A DNA stretch of 64,000 nt from NCBI GenBank assembly GCA_013407085.1, contig JACCGJ010010799.1:124001-188000 (forward strand). Direction: 5' to 3'. The DNA comes from Atriophallophorus winterbourni (taxonomy: Eukaryota > Platyhelminthes > Trematoda > Plagiorchiida > Microphallidae). A program made the translations under genes and the position numbers. Shown here in pieces: positions 55,451 to 64,000 of this stretch (position 1 is its first letter; each line of letters begins with the position of its first letter). Below the pieces are notes generated by a model. That model was not told the DNA's origin. It did not search any database and saw only the letters and a list, made by a program, of their open reading frames with translations.

Positions 55451-57859
55451 TCCCACAGTGGTTTGCAAGGAATAGAAGTTTGGAAATTTATAGTCTCTCT
55501 ATCGTATGTCAAGTGCAACGCCAAAAGATGAGGTCAATTATTGAACAACGCATGCATTAAGTATCATTTTAATTAGGCAAACGCTGTGGTTTTTATTGAT
55601 GCGACTCAATTTTAATACACATTTATGTATATACAATATTAAAAGTAATGGTCGTCCGGGTGTTTACATTAAACAAATTTCTGGAGAACTTTCACTAGTA
55701 TCAACGAACACATAAACCGAATCGTGAAACAACCTTGCATTTCCAGTGATTATCAATCACTGATATGGCATACTGCCTTACTGAACATGTTCTGGACACT
55801 GGTTATAACGTGGATCTTGATAATGTGTAAGTAATTAGATGGTGCATGCGATCTTACAGGGTAAGACTTCATGCTTAGGTAGCCGAAATAACGAAAAATG
55901 GAGCAAAGTCAGTGAACAAGGTAGATGAGACGGATTTCTTCACATTCTGGCGTCTGGTTTTGCAGTGGATGAGAATTACTTCGCACAACGCCTAATGCAG
56001 ACGTGGCTAAAGCGAGCAGGCTCTCTGACCAGTAAACATTGTTTTCAACTAACCAACAACTTAATTTGGTTACTATGCAAGATTCAGCTTAAAAGGATTA
56101 ACGTTCGTGCACGCGGATTAAGCAAGTAGTCGACCAACGGACTTCGTTAGCACCTGTACACCGGAAAACCACTAAGGGCTTCAATCACATATTGTGGGAG
56201 GGATCTATTTGTTTTGATCTAGCATTATACGCATACATGAATTTTCCGATCTTACAATCGATTCAACACAACATTCTTAACAAAATTTTGAACAAATCGC
56301 GATGTCGGGTGATAATTTGTCAACTGCATCATGTTTCTTATTCAAACTGTTTGACTGATTTATTATACAATTCCGGTTTTATTGAATGCGTTAGTTGAAA
56401 TGATTTGTATAGAAATGTTACTCTAAATCCACGCAGATCATATTTGTTATTTATATACTACTTATCAGTACTTTGCTGCGTCTTGTTTCAAAAGGATATC
56501 CATATTAGGAAGCACATCCATTTGAAATCTGAAGCTATGTGGTACTGATGAGTTGTATATAAATGAGAACTACTTCTTCGATAATACGAAATCTCGTAAT
56601 TCATTGCGATAATGCGTGTCCATAATTGACTTATTTTGATACGAACACATGATTAGTTTTGCAAACCCTTAAATTTAGAATTTAGCCGAAACGTTGATTG
56701 AAACCTGTAAAACGGGCGATATTTTGGTCCCTCTAGTGAACTTTCATCGATTTTACAAACTAAATGAACTCGGGATGGAAATTTGTTGAGGAAACAATCT
56801 TTTAATAAAAAAATCTGCATGTGTGAGAAATAGATACGAGTTAATTAGTTCTTTTAGCAAACATTTGCTAAATATTTTCCTTGTGTAAATAAGATTAAAA
56901 TAATGATATTCGTTTTATAATGTGCAGGTTATGCGATGCTGACCAAATTCGTATAATTCTGATGGCACAATTCGATATAAAATTGAAAGTATGTAAATTT
57001 AACCATCGTTCGATACGTCGGTTGTGATTCCAGTGATTGCAATTAAACCAGAATTCTTTGAAACGCAATTATCCTATTTTGCATGCACTTCCATCAGACC
57101 CACCCACCTCGTAAAAGTTGATGAGACATTGTGTTTATCGAATGAAACCACAATTTATATATGATTAGTATTTTAAGAGGATTTTAGGACCGGAGCGGTT
57201 TTATGAATAGGCTTCACATTCCAAAAATGAACAAATGTCTCGAATTGCTGTTAGGCAGTCCGAAGTTGTAATCATCTTTGTCATAGCAACACATGCCACT
57301 TAATCCTGGTCAATATGTTTCACGGCAGTTGTTCCTTCGGTTTCAATGCTACCGTGGATAGTAAGCACTTGCAGCATTGACAACAGTTATTTATCCATAT
57401 TGCTTGGAATAATAAATACGATTAATAAATGCGTTTAACCTGTTGGACTATTCTTGTGTTGAGTGATTCGTGAGTGAACATAATCAGCTTTGGATCGACG
57501 ACTCAAATGCAATCGACAGATGATTGCGCTGGAGGGTTTGATGTGATCATTGAAACACAGAGTGTCCTCTAAGCAAGTGCGAACAACGCCTTAAACGTTC
57601 AATCGTTGGTTGCCCTCGATAGACCTGGATTAATCCATCTTACATACAATATGTATTGCGATTGAACTCTGGCGCAAAAACTATAAACTGTTATTTTTCT
57701 CGATACTGTAATGTTATTTTGGCGTTTCCAATTTCTGCTGCGCTCCAAGGTAATTCAAGGTTTTTAATGGCCTGAAAAGCAACAAGCTTAGAAATAACCA
57801 TGGTATGGTAAAAAATGTAAGTGTATAAAACAAGATTACGAATTAGATAAAGCAGTATA

Positions 57860-58885
57860 TAAGTTTTTGTGAAACGAAAAATTCAATAAAAATCGTCTAA
57901 TTTCGTTTTTAAGTCATGCACGCTAGTGGAGTGAGCAACGGTAGAAGGTAGACTGTTCCAAGTTAAACCGACTTGGACAGAATAAAAACACCTTTTAAAG
58001 TTCATGCCGAAATAGTGTACCACCAGCACATATTCATAGGTTCGATAATTTCTCATATCCATGAGCGTGAATAAATCATGTTGTGGATTATTTGAGGTTT
58101 GTAATATTTTGTAAAGTAGAATAAGGTCTCTTGTGACTCGTCGATAAGGGAAATAGAACATATTCACTTGAGGTATAAGTTCTTTATTTTGCTTGTTTTG
58201 TATGCTGTGAACAAGTTTTTTTGAACCGATATAGATTTGCTGCATAAGTTCAAAATCCTTCTCGAGCCACGCAGACCATGACTGTACGCCATATTCCATG
58301 ACTGGTCTCAAGTATGTATTACTGATTCCTGGGTATATATTGAGCGGACATTTTCCACATCCCCGTTTGTGTAGATTCAGGACAAGTGTTGCATTTTAAA
58401 GGCTTTGTTAGTCTGAAGTGAGCTTTTTAAACTTGAGCATATCCCGACACCCAAATCATTTTCTTCACTGCAATTTTCAAGTATATATGAACCTACGTGA
58501 TTTCCGACATTCATGAGTCTTCATTTGTTGAAGTTGAATGGCATTTCGTTCTTCAACTACCAGTTTTAACGCATATCAAGATCTTTTCATAATAGCAGAC
58601 AGTCTTCTGGTCTACGGATGCAACGACATATCTTTATGACGTTCGCAAATAAAAAATCTTATATCGAACTAACTAACGTTACTTCAATGACATAAACCAA
58701 CATGTGGATCGGACCTAGGACTGAACCTTGGGAAACTCTGATAGTTCCTGCGATTGGTTTTGTTATTGCACATACCTGGGTAGTGCGATTTGTTAGTTTG
58801 CCATATAGCCAATTGAAAACATTTCCGGTGAAACCATGCCTTTCAAGCTTCTGCAGTAGTAGGCTACGGGTAACAGGATCAAATG
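57860..58885 (-). pseudogene. CR1-like RT relic, RT palm to C-terminus (distinct subfamily)
   Basis: Minus-strand order: DPVTRSLLLQKLERHGFTGN (motif A region) and SQGSVLGP (58659-58885), a decayed middle with NDLGVGICSSLKSS, then RPVMEYGVQSWSAWLEKDF and a C-terminal domain ending LTWNSLPS...DDFY (57883-58311). The wording is related to NLR-A but differs too much to be the same subfamily. FADD is lost. It abuts the C-terminus of the next relic without intervening 3' UTR. Confidence 0.75.
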
Positions 58886-61250
58886 TATTCAGGTGCAAGG
58901 TTGGGTTTCGTCAACATATACTTGTCAAGTTCAGCCTTGAACATGTTCAGGGTTGTTGCGCAAATGATATGTGGGGCTGGGAGTTCAATAGAAAACAGAC
59001 TGAGACAGCGAAGAAAAACCTTCGACAATTTGATCTGGAGTGTGGAATAATTAACTTGTAGCCATGCGATCTGCTACCACGTGCTTCTTGCCGATGAAAC
59101 AGGTGTTCAAGTGGGAGATCCACTGTATGCAGAATGTTGAAAAGCAGGATCAAGTCACACCTGAGACGACGGTACGAAAAGTCAAAGAGGTTAAGCGTTG
59201 CAATCCGCTCCTCGTATGGCCTGTTGTATAGAGCGGTCACCAGTTTCGTAGCGCGGTGGTATACCCGTTGCAGCAAGGTCATGTCCTTTTGTAACCACGG
59301 GGACCATGCTTGAACAGAATACTCCATTGTTGGTCTGATATAGGTGTTAATTATACGTGGGAGTATCTGCTTTGAGAAACGACTAAAGATCCTTCTGAGC
59401 AATGCTAAGATTTGGCAGGACTTTTTGTATACAACAGAACAGTGCCGTGAAGGCTTCAGGTTACTGCTAATCCACACGCCCAGGTCTTTCTCTTCAGTAA
59501 CACATGAAAGTTGCTGAGATCCCAGAGAGTATGTGAATTCGAATGATTTACCGACGTTCGACATTTTACATTTTCGGATGTTGAATGGAAGGCAGTTCCG
59601 CAAGGACAAATTATGAAGTGATTCGAGATCATTTTGGAGAATTTGGCAATCTTCTATGGTGCGCATGCTAGTCCAGACTTTGATATCATCCGCAAATAAA
59701 ATGATTTTGCTGCCTACGATTTCGGGTATATCATTCGCGTACACGAGGAAGAGTATTGGCCCCAAGACTGAGCCTTGAGGTACGCCACTTGTAACTTCTA
59801 CTGTGCTGGATAGTGCCCCATACAAAAATTTTGTTTAAATGGTGTGCGTAATCCAAGATCGCTCGAAGTTCATATTCAAGTGTCTGTGATGGACGATCAT
59901 TCCGACTATATATCTGTGGAAGTTGAAATCCCCATTATCAATATTTGAGTATTAAACCGTGTTGTTAAATACCGCAAAGCATCAATCAGTTTTTGCCTAG
60001 GTCCAGAGTTGCTGATGGCGAACGCTAGATCACTCCAATAATGCAATGGTCTCCTGAAGTAAGAGTCAGAGTGCAACAAAGTTTGTCAGTTGGTCAGTCT
60101 GGTCGTTCAAAGCTCTGCAGATAAAAGATTGCTTGAAGTAGAGTGCTGCTCCTCCGCCATCACCTAAACGATCATACCGGAATAGAGACATGCTGGTCAA
60201 AGAGAGTGCATTATCAGACATTGAGGCAAGGAATGATGTTTCTGTTATTGCAACTATGTCTGGCGCCGTCTGATTATAAATCTCGGACAATTAGATTAAT
60301 CTGTTGAAACAACTGTTTGCGTTGTTATAGATGAACTGATTTTTATTGTTCGTGAGTAATGACGGGGTGTAAACTGAAGTTAACGGTCAGGCTTCTCTTG
60401 AGTCGTACCTAACAAGTAGCGATGAATCATCTGGTATGTGATTAGGCGTTAAACCGTATAGTGCAGAATCTCTCTGAATAGTCAGTGCGTGAGATGATAA
60501 AACATGCGAGCAGCTAATTGGTCGCCGACCGCTTGAATCGACAGTTAGGTTTCGGTGTGAGTTGCACAGTCCGACTCGATTTGAGCAGAACCTACGACGT
60601 TTTTTGAGGTAATGATTACTTCAATTCTATTTTCTAACTTACCTCTAAAGGTATCGCCAACTTGCAAGGATTTAGCTCTACAACGAACGCAGACACAGCA
60701 GGCGCCTGGAAACTTTTCATTATTTATTATTGTTATCGAATGCGGGGCTAAAGTACGGTCACATTTACCTTGGATTCTACTCATACACAGAAAACACGTT
60801 ATAATTTTACTTGCAATGTGACCCAGCGGTTGTTCACATGCTTTGCGCGTGACCTCGGGACAATTCTACGTGTCGAGATTCCTCCTATCAGCTAGACCAG
60901 CCGTAAACATTGTAGCGTTCGCACTGAGGTCAAGTTGGTTCCATGTCGATGTCACAGATTGATCGATCGATATATTTATCCGTATGTTGGATCTCGTGTT
61001 GCGGTCAAACATGCGATTAGCTTGAAGTGGTTTGTTCGGCTGAGTGGTGGGCGTTTGGTCGACCGTTCGATGTGGCTGCTTTGGAAATCGTGATTTCGTC
61101 ATTTAGCAAATAATCCACTATTATTCGTTAACTACACAAGGTAGAATACAGAAACAATTAATAAAATGCGTTGTTCGACGCTTTATTTGCAATCGCTTCG
61201 AGCTAAGCATTTAGATAACTAACTGCTTTTTTCGAAACATCTGACATAAA
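58886..61250 (-). pseudogene. NLR-A relative, multiply deleted copy
   Basis: Right to left: 5' UTR (61240-61100), ORF1 start MTKSRFPKQPHRTVDQ (60866-61102), PHD part CDRTLAPHS and CCVCVRC joined by deletion to the ORF1 tail TSKNVVGSAQ (60545-60784). Then an endonuclease start VAITETSF and GDGGGAALYF (60066-60290), an eroded GDFN region, and a second deletion to SGVPQGSVLGP. The longest frame (58947-59825, 292 codons) has LFADDIKVW and the RT C-terminus IPHSRSNCRRFFFAV. A frameshift near 58975 precedes the true end at ~58886. Confidence 0.85.
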
Positions 61251-62790
61251 TATTTACTCCCTCAAGATTCAATGAAGCTAAGAAGTAAAAGACGATATAG
61301 CGATTATAATATATCCAAAACATTAGAGTGAAAAATATTTTTCCAAATGGTGTTTTATTTTGTTAGCGTCTACTAAAATGTAGATGTCCAAACTGAGTGA
61401 ATATAATGATATAATATAATCGAAAAATTGTGACGTCAAGAATGATGAACCACTTGAGAATAGAAATCTGAATTAAAGCAACCAATAACCGGTAAATTTG
61501 AAAATAAAACGTTAAATTTTCGTTTTGTGCATCGTTCAGATGTTTTTAAAGCCTATTTATAATGAGCGTTTGATTTATAACGGTTTTAGTTTTAAAAAAT
61601 GAAAATTTAAAACAACGTGGACTTGATTTTATGATTTCACACATGTTGAGTATTTGTTTAAATTGAGATTTTGAACACTAAATCTTTGAACAGAAAATTA
61701 GCAATAGAAATAGGAAATCATTCGTTTGAATGTGGATCTTGCCAGTGCTTTCAATAACGACACAAGTCGAACACACATATAATTGACTGCAGTATCGCCG
61801 AAAATTGTATTGATCTGTGTTTCTGGGCTTCATTTAAGATTGTTTCTGTGTTTGCTTCAAAATTAGCTGTCGGCCGAGATGCAAAAGACGATTTTCCTAA
61901 CCATCTTGAATCCGTTAATAATAGAATGATAGGAAATGTCATACTATTAGCAGCCTGCACGTGCTGGATCAGTAAATGCTGCAATAAATCAAATTTAGAT
62001 GAAGTTGGCCTAAGGTAGCGTTGTGATATTGGTAATCGCTATATAGAATTTGTTACCCATAGAACACTTAACTACATTTATTCGATTGATGCCAGAAAGC
62101 TAGCCATTAGGTCATATCGCGATGCCAGCAAAGAATACAACCGATACTAAGCACACTTCTTGCGTACGTGTTAACAAACATTCAAATTCAAATTCAAAGT
62201 CTTATGGTTAAAAAGTTAATACTTTACAACACCACAGGATGACGGTATTAATAATATTGCTCTGTTATATACTACTTAACATATGTGTGAAACTTGGCTG
62301 AAGAATTATCGACCGGGTATCTAACGCTGCCGTTTAGATGAGGTGAACCGAAATTCCTTCGCTAGCGTTTCACATCCAACGGTAAAGATGGCAGTGGTTT
62401 GGCTTCATTCTCCAAAAGTCTGATTCAACGCTTATAAAAATTGTTTTCGGCATTAAACGTGACAAAACTGGATCACCCCATCGCTGCGATAGATTTAAGC
62501 CGTGGCTATCATTTGCGAAGTAGAATGTAGATGAAATTGACTCCGTGCCGAATACGGCATTTGAAATTAGAAAAGTGATTAGCTCACAATTTGCTTATGT
62601 GATACGGCAAAAATGAATGCGAACAAACTAATTGCCTAGAAAGCAGTACAAATAAATTATATGATAAATCAAATTACGCAATGAGTTGACACTAGATTTA
62701 TAGTCAGATTAAAATTGGCTTGAACTTGCGCTATAATTTGGATTTTGGTATAAAAACGAGAAATCTTTTGATACTGATACTATTTGCAGA
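61251..62790. other. No recognisable gene; an orphan ATTCAA repeat
   Basis: AT-rich, with only short frames. A run of about three attcaa units at ~62182-62200 resembles the terminal repeats of non-LTR elements (complement TTGAAT), but no element body is visible beside it. Confidence 0.4.
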
Positions 62791-62820
62791 AAGAAAGTTC
62801 GCTTTTAAAGCATAATACGA

Positions 62821-64000
62821 TTGTTATCCAACAGCATCGGTGCACCCGAGCCAGACTTGGTGGACAATTTTAGAATACCTCGGTCACCAAACTCTAAAGG
62901 TGACAGGCCAAAACCTCTGAAAATAACATTTTTAACGAAAGGTATGATGGAATTAATTAGGACCAACAGGAAAGCAAATCATAGGAATCTCCTGAAGGAG
63001 ATCAGAATGAGTGACAACAGACTTTCTACGTTGAAATCGCCTAATAAACCACGGCTTCTACAATCTGACGAGACTCCGATTGGAATCACTGTGGCAATTC
63101 CAAAACGACCGTTGTCTGACTTTCGAAGAGTCGGACAAATAGACGAGCTTTCAGTTTCATCACTCTATACCAAAACCACAATAAATTGTCTATATACAAA
63201 CGCACAATGCCTGGTAAACAAACTAGCTGAACTGAATTATCTATGTAATCAGTACTCACTCTACGTCAGAGCAATAGCCGAAAGATGGTTCCAACCTTAC
63301 GTGAGCGATCGTGAGCTCTCTAGCCTGTTTACCACCACGAACGTTTATACAGTACGTTAGTTACAGACACTGAACTCGAATCAGGCATCAGTTGCTATGT
63401 TGGTGTAGTTTACCGTTCACCATCATCATCGAATGTGCATAACGATAAAAACGCCTGAAAGCAATGCAGTACGCCGGAAAACAACGCAACTCGCAATTGC
63501 TGATTATGGGAGACTTCAATCTGCCTCAACTATATAACCGAGTAGGTCATCCACCCCGATCACTAGACTACAAATTTTGCGAACTGTTCGATTACATCCC
63601 CATTGTATTATTATTATTATTATCATGTTTTCGATTATATACTACAACGAAATTTGCAAAAGACATCGGTATCTGGACCTAGTCTTAACCTCTTATCCCA
63701 CGGCCGTTGATGATGTTCAGTATCACCCTTCGCTGGGTCGAAGCGACCACCTGGTTCTGCTCTTTCAATACGTGTGCAACGCAGGTAGAATTGTCTAGCA
63801 AGCAAAACGAAATAGAAAATTGGATTGCATTGGTTTGATGGAAACAATGGTAGCTTTCGATACACATGATATAAATTTAAGTGATCCGGACTTGTTTTGT
63901 GCAACCCTGACAGATTACATCATCAGCATGATACATTTCAATCTTAAATATGTCTCGAAACATAATAGAAAAGAACCACACTTCAGAATTCGCAGTCGGA
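62821..64000 (+). pseudogene. NLR-A copy running off the right edge
   Basis: The frame 62821-63360 runs from the ORF1 tail (DRPKPLKITFLTKGMM) through SLYTKTTINCLYTNAQCLVN into the endonuclease without a stop, so ORF1 and ORF2 are fused in one frame here, unlike the 50-kb copy. The endonuclease has ERWF for the usual ETWF, so the catalytic Glu is kept by position but Thr is Arg. It breaks at 63358, resumes with MGDFNLPQLYN (63464 on), is interrupted by an (ATT)n expansion at ~63606-63625, and continues DLVLTSYPTAV, SDHLVLLFQYV. The RT must lie beyond the window. Confidence 0.85.

Overview
The window looks like animal nuclear DNA, most probably a flatworm and perhaps a digenean trematode (inference). 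It is AT-rich, has no bacterial gene packing, and is crowded with decayed retroelements: BEL/Pao and Ty3/Gypsy LTR elements, CR1/Jockey-like non-LTR elements with a PHD-like finger in ORF1, and Penelope-like elements (PLEs) with GIY-YIG domains. It also holds short repeats carrying hammerhead ribozyme cores, a combination known from trematodes. No conserved housekeeping gene was recognised.

Left part (1-17 kb). A CR1-like relic (called NLR-B here, minus strand) is split by an internally deleted BEL element (1949-4310, minus). At 7567-8091 a hAT-like non-autonomous DNA transposon carries an antisense, internally deleted ORF1 from the NLR-A retrotransposon. At 8.14-8.62 kb lies a tandem array with a hammerhead core. 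A Ty3/Gypsy relic lacking reverse transcriptase spans about 9.3-12.05 kb. A palindrome of about 3.2 kb (12.05-15.3 kb) carries on each arm one broken copy of a small secreted-protein gene (family E).

Middle (17-40.7 kb). Mostly low-information AT-rich DNA. It holds an inverted dimer of the hammerhead repeat with a 9-bp target duplication (19823-20382), a PLE (27395-28917, plus) with a hammerhead just downstream, and an apparently intact gene for a small acidic secreted protein (30525-30866, minus) with TATA and AATAAA signals. A second hammerhead array lies at 35.3-36.2 kb, another broken family-E copy at 38.1 kb, and a second PLE (minus, 39.16-40.69 kb) with a well-formed downstream hammerhead at 38855-38898.

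Right part (40.9-64 kb). A third copy of the composite segment (repeat C, NLR-B, family E, repeat D) lies in reverse orientation and contains the only intact family-E gene (44643-44933, minus). Next comes a BEL element with near-identical LTRs and a perfect 5-bp target duplication (45800-50011) but no integrase, then a nearly full-length CR1-like element (NLR-A, about 50290-55102). Two joined CR1-like relics (57.86-61.25 kb, minus) and a further NLR-A copy running off the right edge (62.82 kb onward) complete the window.

The genes do not form a pathway. The picture is a repeat-built neighbourhood in which small secreted-protein genes were copied with blocks of transposon DNA, and ribozyme-bearing repeats spread in two settings: short retrozyme-like arrays and PLE 3' regions. 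All alignments were made by eye, so boundaries are approximate except where target-site duplications fix them.
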